NCBI RefSeq assembly: GCF_014356525.2
Contig: NC_052507.1
Location: 63,685,666-63,749,665, forward strand
From: Nilaparvata lugens
Taxonomy: Eukaryota > Arthropoda > Insecta > Hemiptera > Delphacidae
DNA: 64,000 nt
Direction: 5' to 3'
The notes under the pieces were generated by a model. That model was not told the DNA's origin and made no database searches. It saw nothing but the letters and a program-made list of their open reading frames with translations. The first letter of the stretch is position 1; each line of letters begins with the position of its first letter. Below are positions 1 through 10,189 of this stretch, in pieces. The translations under genes and the position numbers were made by a program.

Positions 1-412
1 TGAAGAAAGACAGGAGAATAATGGTTTTAGAACTAGATGAATTGCAGCTGAACAGAGAGATAATGATGTTGGTGCTAAATAATTTGCAGCTGAACAGAGA
101 GAGAAAATTATTTTAGTGGTAGATGAGTTACAACTAAAAAGAAAAAGGAAGTCTTCAGTACTAAATAAGTTACAGCAATAGATAGCATGATTTATTTCAC
201 AGTCATAAAACCGTAATAACTTTTAATGGTGTGATCCAAGCCCTCAAGTTGGGTAGTCTGACTTTGTTTGCTCTTTCATCCACCTGTTTGTTGGTTATTT
301 TCACAACACTTCATCAATTTCTCAGGAACTGAGGTGAGAAATACTTGAATGAAGTTGTAAGGCATATTTTGACGCCGAAATATGAACTAATTATGAAAGC
401 TACATCTATCCA
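1..412. repeat. Left-edge spacer with a degenerate ~46-bp tandem repeat; no gene
   Basis: The segment TTGCAGCTGAACAGAGAGA occurs near 42 and again near 88. Weaker versions follow near 129 and 170, so the first ~180 bases are a short degenerate tandem repeat. The rest, up to 412, is AT-rich with no coding signal I can support. Confidence 0.5.
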
Positions 413-1351
413 TGATACTTGTAGTTCTGTGAACAGTGGACCTCACGCAGTATTCTCATCCACAAGTACCAGATGTCAACTGTTTTAAATGTTAACAAAC
501 TCAGTTCACGTTTGAATTTGTATTCTATATGATATAATTCATCCAGTTCCATGATGATCTTTCTATCCGATGAAAATTAATTTTTTAGAATCAAAAATAT
601 TATAATTTCTCCAGCATTATTTAGTTTATTTGTTTATTCTTATTCACCTATTAAATTAGTTTTTTCAAATGTGAGAATATTGATACTGAAGGGCACGCAT
701 AATAATACCATGACTGCAAAACAAAATATTGAAACCAATGACCTTGAAGCTGCGATTAGACCAAATTTATTAAAAAAATGTTAATAACTCAATCCTTATA
801 GATTATAATATTAGATTGAACATAACTTATCATACACATGATGACACATATGTTCATTCTAATAGAATCTATAAGGATTGAGTTATAACCATTTTGTTAA
901 TAACTTTGGTGTAAACCCAGCTTGAAGATGCATACCTCTTTAATGTCTTTGATTGAAACTATAAACCTTATGGTAATATAGACCTTATGTAATATAGACC
1001 TTATGGTATAGGGTATAGACCCTATTCAGTAATATACTGGCTTCTCCACACATCTGTGTAATCACTTGTCAGCTGATTTATGATGAATAATTCTATAGTC
1101 TGATTTTTACTCTAATATTGGCGTATGAAGGAGGCTCCTTTTTCCTTTTATATTATCCTTGAAATGCAAAATTTCCAAAAACCTTGTATATACGTCGACG
1201 CGCAATTTAATAAGGAACATATCTGTCAAATTTCATGAAAATCTATTACCGCGTTTCGCCGTAAATGCGCAACATATAAACATTTAAACATTAAGAGAAA
1301 TGCCAAACCGTCGACTTGAATCTTAGACCTCACTTCGTTCGGACAATAATT
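413..1351 (-). mobile_element. Helitron-like non-autonomous element, family B, copy 1
   Basis: The left edge carries the family's 3' terminus (TTCTGTGAACAGTGGACCTC on the plus strand). The right edge carries its 5' terminus (TTAGACCTCACTTCG then GGACAA). The same two ends bound copies near 18988, 28066, 37728, 40348, 43163 and 58983. Typical copies are 440-620 bp. This one is longer and contains a foldback at about 780-900 whose arms read AATCCTTATAGAT and its complement. Helitron identity rests on the copy at 40348. The element carries no coding region. Confidence 0.6.
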
Positions 1352-1401
1352 TAATATGCTGACCCCAGCTGACTAAGGCTAAATTAATGCACACCAGTTA
1401 G

Positions 1402-1553
1402 TCAAGACAATACAAGACACGTTTAGTCACAATACTTCACATTGTTGCTTATGACGCAACTCACACTGATTAGTCATTGCAATTAGACATGTCTTCATAA
1501 GCAACTATGTGGAGTATTGTGACTGAACGTGTCTGATCATGTCTTGTCTTGTA
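1402..1553. repeat. Small foldback element
   Basis: Arms near 1405-1460 and 1488-1553 are inverted copies: TTTAGTCACAATACTTCACA on the left answers a right arm containing GGAGTATTGTGACTG. It sits between the Helitron-like copy and the next MITE and has replaced that MITE's 5' terminal repeat. No coding content. Confidence 0.6.
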
Positions 1554-1903
1554 GTGGAGAAAGATACGAGAGCAACGTTGCCGATCTTCAGTCTTGTCAA
1601 TGCCTCCTATAGACGGTAGCTGATACGGGTTTATTGATGTAATATTAATTGTTCATTCTCGATTAAAGTAATCATTTATATTTTATAAAGCAATAAATTA
1701 TATTTTCAATAATTTCGTAATGAATTTTCAAAATTAGGATGGACTATTTTGTTAATGAATTATTAATTCTACATTGTTAAAAGGCGATCTGGCTACAGAG
1801 CAAAGCGAGAAAGCGATAGCACTATCCGCTTCGCTGAATGATAGACAAGGATATCAATTCCATTGCTAATCAAACACTGCCGTTATAACGTGGACCTCAC
1901 TAT
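1551..1903 (+). mobile_element. MITE family A, copy with degraded 5' end
   Basis: Family A is the commonest repeat here. Intact ends read TAGTGAGGTCCACGTTATAA and its inverse, with a GTTGCCGATCCTCTGTCTTG block near the left end and a GATAGACAAGGATAGCAA block near the right end. Full copies are about 350-400 bp and non-coding. This copy ends normally (GTTATAACGTGGACCTCACT), but its left terminal repeat is replaced by a foldback. Tc1/mariner-type affiliation is inferred from the TA target duplication seen at 31285. Confidence 0.75.
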
Positions 1904-2212
1904 ATCTGTTGCCGTTGGTTAAACTCAATTCTAAGTCTGTTTGCAATCTTTGAGACTGACAGAGAGAGAGATTAGAAAAAGAAGGTAGAGAGAGAAAGAG
2001 AAAGTGGAGAAGAGCTAGAGAGTAGAGAACTAGATTACTAGAGAGAAAAATGATGATGAGACGATGCCGTCAAAGAAAGACAACCCTTTATGCTCCTTTT
2101 GCCCTCTGGTGTCGATTTTACTTCCCCGTCACATTGTGACTGATAATATTCTACGCGAATCTGTGCCTATGACACTGTTGCATACGAAGCCACCCTGGCA
2201 TCTGTGAGCTTC

Positions 2213-2300
2213 ACATAATATTGGCAGTGGAGAAAGACAGTAGAACAGCGTTGCCGAATCTCTCCCTCGCCACTGTTTTCTATAGAGGATGGCTGCATAG
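2213..2300 (+). mobile_element. MITE family A, 5' fragment
   Basis: About 90 bp of the left end is present: a diverged terminal repeat GTGAGCTTCACATAATATTG, then the CAGTGGAGAAAGACAG and CGTTGCCGAATCTC blocks. The remainder is missing. The preceding ~300 bp (1904-2212) includes a purine-rich GAGA tract near 1960-2050 and no gene. Confidence 0.6.
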
Positions 2301-2561
2301 AGAAAAGGTAACGTAAGTACATATCTAATGGTATAGGGCGTTTATGTTGCAAATTTCAACTCAAGCTAATAGTCTTATAGTAGTTCTTCATTGTGAAGAT
2401 ACGTGTGAAGCTGGTAGTCTCTCATACTGTGCCGTTCTTACATTATTTTCCTGCCAAAACAGTAATAATAGAAAGTAGTCGACAGTGATCGGCTAGGGTT
2501 AACAAAAAATCAGCTTGAAATTCGGAGCATAACGACCTATACCATGGGATATCTCCTTATG

Positions 2562-2791
2562 TAAAGGTGCGTACAGACTTTCGCTCTGCTCCGCAATCGA
2601 ACGTCACTCGAGCAGATCGATTGATGATCGACCGGGGAGCAAGAGTGGAACGCGAGAACAGCTAACATCTTCCTTAACGTTCAAGATCGGAACGATTGCA
2701 GAGAGAGTGCGGAGCGTGCGTGGAGCGATTGCGGAGTGATTACCGAGTGCGCGGAGCGTGTTGGAGGCGCGTATAACTGTACGCACCTTTA
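2562..2791. mobile_element. MITE with TAAAGGTGCGTACA terminal repeats
   Basis: The left end reads TAAAGGTGCGTACAG and the right end CTGTACGCACCTTTA, an inverted pair about 230 bp apart. The interior is GC-rich and itself partly palindromic (TCGATTGATGATCGA, GAGTGCGGAGCG repeats). The same terminal motif recurs near 17290-17395 and inside the DRC5 intron at 29040-29205, so it is a dispersed family. Non-coding. Confidence 0.65.
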
Positions 2792-2799
2792 TATTTCCT

Positions 2800-3330
2800 C
2801 TATGATAGCTGATACCGTTTTATTTGACGTAATAATATCATTCTTGTTTGAAATAATCAATGATATTCTCTATTCGTCAAGAATTTATTTAACAATAATT
2901 AATCATTTTTATGATGTACTTTTTGTATGAATTAATAATTAATAATAATTAAATTATGAATTGAAATTCAATACGTTGTTTATCAAATATATTTCTATAT
3001 TATTAAATCACGATCTGGCAACGTTGCGGAGGTATAGAAGGATAGTAGCGCTATCTGCTTTTTCGAATTATAGACAAGGGTAGCAACACCACTGTTGATC
3101 GAATTCTACATTCTTAACGTAGAAAATAAAATTGAAATGAAAAAACACTTAATTAGGTGGAGTAAGGACTTCGATTATTCTCAACAAGAATGAATAGTTG
3201 ATATTACATCAGATACATTGGTATCAGCTATCTTTAATTGAAGACAGTGGCGAGGGAGAGAATCGACAACGCTGTTCTTCTATCATTCTCCACTGCCATT
3301 ATAACGTGAACCTCACTATAGGAGCTAGCG
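2800..3330. mobile_element. Two fused fragments of MITE family A in opposite orientation
   Basis: From about 2830 to 3103 the middle and right part of family A runs on the plus strand (CGATCTGGCAACGTTGCGGA, TAGACAAGGGTAGCAACACC). From about 3180 to 3327 the left part runs on the minus strand and ends CACTGCCATTATAACGTGAA. They join near 3104, so this is a rearranged pair, not one element. Confidence 0.6.
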
Positions 3331-4011
3331 GTGTGACGTCACTAAATGATTGGCAACAAGGTGATGAAAGCATTTGTCTGATGCTCCTAATGATCAGCTT
3401 ATACTAGTAACAGATATAGTAACTGTTACCGATATAGTAACTGTTATATAGTTACTGTAGTAACAGATATATTGAGCTTATAACGACAGATGAGATGATG
3501 ATGTTGTCGTATCAACGATTTTATTCAGTTGACTGTGTTGGTGTGCGTGTGTGTGAGTGTGTGTGTGTGTGTGTGAGGATGTGCACTGACTCTCTCTTCC
3601 CAGTTGTGAGGGAAGAATTTCCTTCTCCAAGGTAGAAATGATTCTATGGGGGTTATAGCGGAGGGAATGGGTGAATAGGGGTTGGGCAGGCCTCGATCGA
3701 TCACAATGACGTCACGAGTCTCCAAACCGGGGTTCGTTCCCCCCCCCCAAGGGTCCTTGTCCTCCCGTTCATCATTCTCTGGAGCAGTGGCTCCAGAGAG
3801 ACACTTTCACTTACTCACTCTCCCTCTCTCTCTATTCAGCACCACCTGTTTCGCGCCAAAAAAATTGTTCATCTTTCCTGTTCGCGCCAAAATATTCTCT
3901 CGTTTCCCCCTCCCACTAACTTTGTCATCAGTAGTAGTCGAGACTTGATTCGAGCTGATAGACTTGTCAAACAACTCCGAGCCAACATCGATTACATTCT
4001 CTGATCATTTT
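3331..4011. other. Non-repetitive spacer with a TG microsatellite; no gene
   Basis: A GTGTGTGT tract lies at about 3539-3579. The following ~350 bp is more GC- and pyrimidine-rich than its surroundings and holds the paired E2F-like sites listed separately. Open frames here are short, overlap on both strands, and match no family I recognise. It could be the upstream region of an unseen transcript, but nothing downstream supports a gene. Confidence 0.4.
3849..3892. promoter_or_regulatory. Pair of E2F-like sites
   Basis: TTTCGCGCCAAA at 3849-3860 and TTCGCGCCAAAA at 3881-3892 both match the E2F/DP consensus and are 32 bp apart in the same orientation. Two good matches this close are unlikely by chance in AT-rich DNA. 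No start codon with a convincing open frame follows before the repeat at 4176, so the regulated gene, if any, is not visible. Confidence 0.35.
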
Positions 4012-4829
4012 TTCTCATTCAGAATCCACTGATGAAACACTTCTATTCATGCTTCAATTTTATACTCATACTTGAATTGACTCTGAATGTTCTTTGTCAC
4101 ATAGGCCATATGCGCTATAAGAAATGAAACTTATCTAATCGCTCAGTATTCTGCTTCTTCTAAAGACCTTCTGTTGTTTTTACTTTCCTTGCCCTATTAC
4201 CATAGGTGAGGAGAGTATTTCTTTCTAAAAAAAATTAAGGTACCCTGATTTCAAGTGTTCTATACGTTTCAAGGTCCTCGGAGTCCAAAAACATGATTTT
4301 TCGTTGTTGGTCTGTGTCTGAACTTAAGGTCCTTATACCATGAGGATCTGACAATGGGAAATTCAATAAAATTCAATTCAAAATGAGGGGAAAATGACTA
4401 AAAAACCATGTTTTTCGCGGTTTTCTCGGAAACGGCTCTAATGATTTTCTTCAAGTTTATACCCTGGAGCTATTCATGAGCCCTATCAGCTCACATAAGT
4501 CTCATTTCTGGGAAAATTGCAGGAGCCTCGTAATATTTTCGAGAAAAATGGATTTTGTTGAATTTCTATCACGATTCTCTCAAAAATGACTCGACCTATT
4601 TTTTCAAATTCATACCCTATATAGTTATCTATCAGCTCTATCAACTGGCATGAGTCTCCTCCCTGGGAAACTAGCAGGGTGTCCACCCCATCCTTGAGAA
4701 ATGGACTTAGTAACCTCTTTCTCATGCATGAGGTAGGTAGAGCAGTTTATTTGAAAGATCACATAGTCGACATATTTTACCTGTAGAACAGCTGTTTTGA
4801 CGACTTTTTAAAAATCATCGAATTTCACA

Positions 4830-6165
4830 ATAATAATATTATTTTCCTCCACCTACTATCAAAAGTCTCATTTTACACCTGGAATCGAATACTAAAGTAC
4901 TACTTTTCCTCCCATGGGACTAAAAATAATTCCCAGCGGGAAAAGTGATCACTTTTACTCCCAAGGGAGTAAAAATAAACCCATAAGATTAACATGGGAA
5001 GAAGTCCGACAACGCCGCGATTGAAGAATGAGGAATGTGGCAACACTGTCGTGGTCGGTAGAGGAAAAGTAAAAGAGCTCTATTTCGATCTTTGGAATAT
5101 TTTAGCTCTAGGAAATAAGTAGCTCTATTTCGATTGTTAGGTTATGTTCAACCGTTGGTGGATATGAAAAAGTACGTCATCGGCATCTAACGTCATCGGC
5201 ATCTCTACGAGAGCGTTCATCTAAAGGTACGTTTTCGTTTATGCGAACTTTTCCGCAGTCGACGACGGCAAGCATTGTTGACATTCATATTGTCCAAATT
5301 TCAAGTGTGCTAAAACAGCTGATTAAATAACTTTTTCATTATTTGTCTTTATTAATAAAGAAATAAACATTTTCAATAATATCAAAATATTGCCATTTAA
5401 AAGTATAAAAAAGTATAAGCTCAACCTGCTCCATTAAACATAATTAACATAATCTTTTAAGTTATGTAGACAGATTGAAATCTACCCAATCTGAGATTCT
5501 CTCCCTGTCATGGTCGACGACGGCATTTACGCATAAACGAAAACCCACTTTAACAGAGACGACTGAGCGTGTCTGCACAGAAAACAAGATTGCAGGTTAT
5601 GTTTTTTCTTGGTTACCTACTAAGATCTTCGAAATCCGCTACCGGTATTGTAGAAGTTATTTTCGTTTTTATAAAATGGAAAGTGAGAGTGATGAGGAGT
5701 TTGTTCTAACTCCGCCGAACATTCGACACGAAGCTGAAAATGTAACTGAAAATTTGCTTCCGGAAAAATCAAAGGAACTATACATCAAGCGATATGATTT
5801 ATTCGTTGAATGGTGCAAGAAGAATTGTGGTGGAACAGTAAGAATTTCAGAAAACGTAATCCTTGTTTACCTCTCACAACAAGCACAGGTATGTAGCCCA
5901 AGTTATTTATGGACCATTTATTCAATGTTGAAAGCAACAATTATTGTGAAACACAACATAGACATCAGATGTAGGTAAAATTATTCATTGTTATAGGTAT
6001 TGGTGTAGGTGGAGGAAAAATGTTGTGTGCATCACGGGACTAAAGTACTTATTCTCCCTCAGGGAAATTGTCGCCCTCGGCTACGCCATCGGGCGACAAC
6101 AGTTTCCCTCAGGGAGAAAAAGTTGCACTTTAGTCCCTAGATGCACAAATAACTATTACTCAAAG
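4830..6165 (+). mobile_element. Deletion-derivative element carrying one tyrosine-recombinase exon
   Basis: This block interrupts repeat C. Its edges are inverted: TTTTCCTCCACCTACTAT near 4847 answers GTAGGTGGAGGAAAAATG near 6006. Both edges hold GGGACTAAA/AGTACT segments and short GC-rich palindromes (6045-6160). Inside are a second inverted pair (TTTTCGTTTATGCG near 5232 and its complement near 5530), an AT-rich region, and one exon of a tyrosine-recombinase-like protein with no catalytic part. The stretch 5310-5470 is clearly similar to the core of the repeats at 62030 and 63231. I infer a non-autonomous relative of a Crypton-like element. Confidence 0.5.
5676..5978 (+). pseudogene. N-terminal (SAM-like) exon of a Crypton-type tyrosine recombinase, partial
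   Basis: From the Met at 5676 (AAAATGG context) the frame gives about 100 residues. They begin with an acidic stretch (MESESDEEF) and are followed by a helical segment with the pattern LPEKSKELYIKRY...FVEWCK...ILVYLSQQ...YSMLKATI..KHNID. That pattern is familiar as the core-binding N-terminal domain of arthropod tyrosine-recombinase-like transposon proteins. The catalytic domain (R..H-x-x-R..Y) is absent: after KHNID the frame stops, close to a possible splice donor (TAG then GTAAAA near 5974). The frame is open further upstream to 5475, but that part lies in the inverted repeat and AT-rich leader. It could be a true first exon whose partners were deleted, or a short DNA-binding product. The function of this copy is unknown. 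Confidence 0.5.
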
Positions 6166-6396
6166 GGAAATGTACTCTGAAAACAATATATACAATAGTT
6201 TGATCGATAGTTTTAAATATGTATCCGCCAATCGTCATTAAGTTATTCCCCTGAATTAATTATTCTCTTTTAAGAATGAGGCTTATACAGTTCAATGAGC
6301 GAGGAAAGTTGTGTGAGTTTACCACACCAGATTATTTTTCATTCAGAATCCACTGATGAAACACTTCTACTTATGCTTCAATATTATACTCATACT

Positions 6397-6794
6397 CAAA
6401 GACCTTAAAGATGCAAAGACTCACATGCAGCACTAGTGTCGTACTTGGAATTGAAATCGGCCATTGAGGGGGCAACCTATAAGATTATTACATACCAATG
6501 CCTTTGTAATCTATAATATAACAAATATATGGATATAATATCTCGTGCTAAAATACCCCAATGGCGGCCTTCAATTTCAAGTAAGAGCTATCATTGGGAA
6601 GGCATGGGCGTTGTGGGTTGAATGAAAAAGACTAAGAAATTGTCACATCTTTCATTGTTTACATCTTTCTCACTGATCAGTGGTTTTTTTGACAATTTCT
6701 TAGTCTTTTTCATTCAATATGAATAATTACCACAATATCAACTTTTCAACTACACAAAAAGGCGTTGTGGGTCTATATCTCTTTAAGGTCTTTG
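6397..6794. mobile_element. hAT-type MITE with 8-bp target duplication
   Basis: The element starts CAAAGACCTTAAAG and ends CTTTAAGGTCTTTG, perfect 14-bp inverted ends. CTCATACT sits immediately outside both ends (6389-6396 and 6795-6802). Removing the element restores a sequence that matches the undisturbed copy near 4070, so the boundaries are exact. An 8-bp duplication with short inverted ends is typical of hAT elements. At 398 bp it is non-coding and includes a nested repeat D copy. Confidence 0.85.
6618..6761. mobile_element. Foldback repeat D, copy nested in the hAT MITE
   Basis: The copy starts TTGAATGAAAAAGACTAAG and ends CTACACAAAAAG. Its arms (AAGAAATTGTCA and TGACAATTTCTTAG) fold back. 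GCGTTGTGGG flanks it on both sides (6608-6617 and 6762-6771), a 10-bp duplication that can be read as 12 bp if the ends shift. Other copies lie near 13620, 20372, 21985, 45476 and 48848. Confidence 0.75.
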
Positions 6795-6954
6795 CTCATA
6801 CTTGAATCGACTCTGAATGTTCTTTTTTTCACACAGCCCTTCAGCGCTATAAGAAGTGTTTAGTGTTTTCTGAGTGGAAATTGACCTACTCCACTATGAC
6901 GTACCATGTTCTAATGGAAGATCCCACCTCGCCTGAAGTGAGAGTTAACTGATG

Positions 6955-7995
6955 AGTTAATTGATGTTGCTAACCTTGTCTATAATTCGACAAAGCAGAT
7001 AGCACCATCAATTTCCACCTCTGCATCCTTGCTAGATCGTTTTTCCGCAATGTAGAAATATAATAATCAATAATTAACAAAATATCCCATCTCAATTTTG
7101 AAATTTATTATTCAATCATTGAAATAGTTATTTGTGCAACTAGTGCGCAAAGTGACAGTTTGCTGCACCGAAAGAAACGTTTACGCCCGAGCCGTAGACG
7201 AGGGCGGAATGGCTTCTTGAGTGCAGCAGAGGAACTTTGCGCACGTATTTCACATTAAATTTTCCCTACAGTTACCATTAAATATGAAAAGTGGTTGATT
7301 ATGGGTAAAATGATGGCTGAAATCCATCAAATGTTTGTGTGTATAATTTTGTTATTAATAACAACTTTAATTTATTTAAACTTGATAATCCAATTGAAAA
7401 TTAATAATCCATAATTTATTCAAATTAAAAATTAAATTAATCAAATTAATTTGAAAATTTGAATAATTTTGAGTGAATCTTAATTTCTAAATAATTTTTC
7501 AACCAATCAATTTATGAATGAAAAAAATATTATTTGAAATAATGAATAATTAATAATATTCGAAATGTATAATTTAATGAGTTCTCATTTTTATTTATTT
7601 GAAAATCAGAAAAAATATAGATAGAACAAATTCGCATTCAAAATACACGCCAACAATGTCAACAGCTGATTGGGATGGCTGCAAGATAATACGCAAAGTA
7701 TTAAGAGTACGCAAAGTAATACTTTGCGCACTAGAGCGGGAAAGTGATTGATTCTTTGGGTTCTGTAATCAGTGCAGGAATGGTCACTTTTCAAGGTAAC
7801 TGTAGGAAAAATCTATTTTCTTGACGAATAACATATAATTTGATCATTTTAAACAAGAATTAACAGTTTATATCACATCAAATACACCGGTATCAGCTAT
7901 CCTCCATAGAAGGCAGTAGCAAGGCAGAGAATCGGCAACGTTGTTCTCCCATCTTTCTCCACCGCCATTATAACGTGGACCTCACAACAGAGCAG
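6955..7995 (-). mobile_element. MITE family A, minus strand, split by an insertion
   Basis: Family A sequence runs from the CCTTGTCTATAATTCGACAA block near 6975 to about 7135. It resumes near 7800 and ends with CGCCATTATAACGTGGACCT near 7980. The intervening ~660 bp is a different repeat. Non-coding. Confidence 0.65.
7139..7800. mobile_element. Inverted-repeat insertion within a family A MITE
   Basis: CTAGTGCGCAAAGT near 7141 is inverted near 7723. A second inverted pair, TCCCTACAGTTACC near 7262 and GGTAACTGTAGGA near 7794, lies further in. The left end also holds a GC-rich palindromic block with CGAGCCGTAGACGAGGG. The interior is very AT-rich, with no coding sequence. It resembles in style, but not in sequence, the elements at 4830 and 62030. 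Confidence 0.5.
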
Positions 7996-8556
7996 AGTGA
8001 AACGTGAAAGGACCGTTTTAGACAGCCCTTAGGCGGCTGGGCTTATTTAGAACTCTCCCAACTCCAGCTATCATGTTGCAGCAAAACTTGAGATGAGCCT
8101 ATAACTAATATGCTGCTAATATAGGGCGGAGTTGAGTCAGTGTGAGACCATTTGGGCTCTTGGTTTCCGAGCAGGCTGGGGTAATGAAGCGGACCTGTCG
8201 TCTCAAGTCCGTACTTTTGATTTATATCCCAGCTCGCCTTACATATATCACTGTATATCACTGCAGCTCTCCTTACATGTATAACTGTATATCACTGTGA
8301 TATACGATCGCCGCCATATTGGATGTCATCGGATTACAGCTGGAGCCACTTTCTAGGTCATGGGATTTATCATGCATTAAAAATGGTGGACAATAGTGAC
8401 TATTCAAGGGGAATTTTATTGTTGACTTTATGTGGTGAAGGAGACAGAAGTGGAGATTCCTTTATTGTATTTTCTTTAAGGGATGTATTTGTTTGTTTAT
8501 TCATCTGAATAAAGAATGAATAAAGCAGAGGATCGATCGAAGGGTGACAGTTAACT
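7996..8556. other. Spacer; no gene seen
   Basis: This is mostly single-copy-looking DNA. TATATCACTGTATATCACTG repeats near 8240-8300, and a stretch from about 8515 (AAAGCAGAGGATCGATCGAA) is repeated at about 10490. Open frames are short and unsupported. Confidence 0.4.
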
Positions 8557-8566
8557 CAGTTATTTG

Positions 8567-9630
8567 TAAAAATTCGAGTCACTGTCAATGTTGTAAAACC
8601 GTCCCATAATGAAACAAAAACACACATGTCAAATTCTACACATTTTCCAACGTTGGTAGACAGAAGGTTGATCACTCACAGGTGTAAGATTCGAAGTGGT
8701 GGGGGGAATGCCAGCGTGACGTCACGTGTAGTAAAAAAGTGATAGAGTAACCACACTGAGCATACAGTTTATTCACTGTATCTTCAAATACATCGTCGTT
8801 TAATCCCCTCAAGATTGACCTAGAACTTAAAAATTCTCCATACTTATAGCGAATTAATCACCGATTCTAATGATGTTGTTTAAAATATCAAGTTCATTCA
8901 ACTTGTATGAATAAAATGAAGTTGAAAGTTTTTCAAGAATCTAAGCACGTTACACGATAAAGTTAATAAGCTGGAAAAGCGTTAGTAGACAACGTTATAC
9001 TATTATAATTTCAGATTAACCTATAAAAAATCTTGATAAATCAATGCATTTCAATAAAACAATAAACCGATCCCGATAAATCCAATGAGTTTCATTCATA
9101 TAAATGCACTGAACACATGCTGGTATCGAGCACATATTCTACGAGAATCGAAATATCTCATCCCCGAAATTCACAAGCTGATGTATAGCCAAACTACAAA
9201 ATATAAACACGACCTAGAATATAAAGAAACCTTAAAGGTTTGAAAGGGAAGGTTAGGAGGTGGGTTTTTTGCGTTTATATTCAAAATGCTTGTATTATTC
9301 AAATGTTTTGTTAATTATTGTAAAGCAGAAACAGAAAGCTTGCATGTCAAAAAATGTTTGTGTTATATAATTAATTTGACTATAGGTCACCGTATGACTT
9401 TCAAGAATGCGATATTCTGCCTACTCTGTACTACAGCCTACGTCACGGCTGCAGTTCCCCCACTCCAATTGCATTTCAACTAAAATACTATAGATGAGTG
9501 ACCAACCTTCTGTCTACTAACTTTGCACATTTTCAGCTTAAAAGTGGGACCTGTGTTGTCATGAAACCATGATGCTGCACCAAATAAAACGGTGTAGAAT
9601 TTGACAACATATGTTTGTTTTTATTTCATC
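8567..9630. mobile_element. 1064-bp insertion with subterminal inverted repeats and 10-bp target duplication
   Basis: CAGTTATTTG flanks the segment (8557-8566 and 9631-9640). The uninterrupted target is visible at about 10490-10550, where the same surrounding repeat continues straight through CAGTTATTTG. Subterminal segments are inverted: AATTCTACACATTTTCC and AGACAGAAGGTTGATCAC near 8630-8675 answer sequence near 9492-9605. A 9-10 bp duplication would fit a MULE-type element, but the extreme ends do not match, so class is uncertain. The one open frame inside (9286-9483) is hydrophobic and too short to call a gene. Confidence 0.65.
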
Positions 9631-9689
9631 CAGTTATTTGTTTTAGTAAAACAAAGGGGAATAAAAATCAAGTAGGCTATATAATGTTA

Positions 9690-10189
9690 CTAGCCGTCAG
9701 TCTCGCTTCGCTCGCCATAACCGCTAATTATGGGCGTATCTTTGGCGTTATTTCAAATTCCTTCTAACACAACATTATTACACCCTAGCTTAGCTTCTGT
9801 ACTAAATTTGAACAATTTATGTTCATTTGTTCTCGATAAAGCTGAGAAAACGCTAAAAACGCTGGAAAAACGCTAATTTTGGGCGTATCTTTGACGTTAT
9901 TGCAAATTCCTTCTAAGCCCTAGCTGAGCTTCTGTACTGAATTTGAACAATTTCTGTTCATTTGTTCTCGATAAAGCTGAGAAAACGCTGGAAAAAAGCA
10001 GATTTTGGGCGTATCTTTAGAAATTCTTCCAAATCCGTTCCTAGTGCGCCTCTAAAGGGCCAACTGGACATAACTACCAAATTTGGAAGTTTTTGGTCCG
10101 GTAGATTTTTAGTTCTGCGAGTGAGTGAGTCAGTCTGTCAGTCAGTGTCATTTTGCTTTTATATAATAAATAAATATAATATATATGGA
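9690..10189 (-). mobile_element. Non-autonomous Helitron
   Basis: Read on the minus strand, it begins with TC preceded by A (10189). It then has the family's AT-rich start and ACTCACTGACTG-type repeats, and ends GGCTAG followed by T (9690). Just before the end lies the segment GGCGAGCGAAGCGAGAC, a hairpin-forming GCGAAGC core. Insertion between A and T with no target duplication, 5' TC and 3' CTAG are the Helitron hallmarks. A longer copy lies at 57498-58313. No Rep/helicase coding remains. Confidence 0.7.

Larger units (their letters stand above)
4176..6340. mobile_element. Dispersed repeat C, copy 1, split by a 1.3-kb insertion
   Basis: One edge reads TTTACTTTCCTTGCCCTATT and the other AGGAAAGTTGTGTGAG, ending CCACACCAGATT. 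The same edges bound copies at 34587-35405 and, inverted, 44195-45045. Comparison with the 44-45 kb copy shows that 4176 to about 4825 and about 6165-6340 are the two halves of one element. The DNA between them is foreign to it. No protein is encoded by the repeat itself. Confidence 0.6.
4012..6855. repeat. ~105-bp direct repeat flanking the composite insertion
   Basis: The segment at about 4012-4118 (TTCAGAATCCACTGATGAAA and onward to GCTATAAGAA) recurs at 6342-6396 and continues at 6795-6855 after a 398-bp MITE interrupts it. Repeat element C lies between the two copies. The duplication is far longer than a normal target-site duplication. Confidence 0.6.

Noticed and set aside
9392..9483. 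Secreted peptide with a signal sequence
   Set aside because: A hydrophobic start is visible, but the frame is 30 codons, lies inside a transposon-like insertion and has no clear splice donor.
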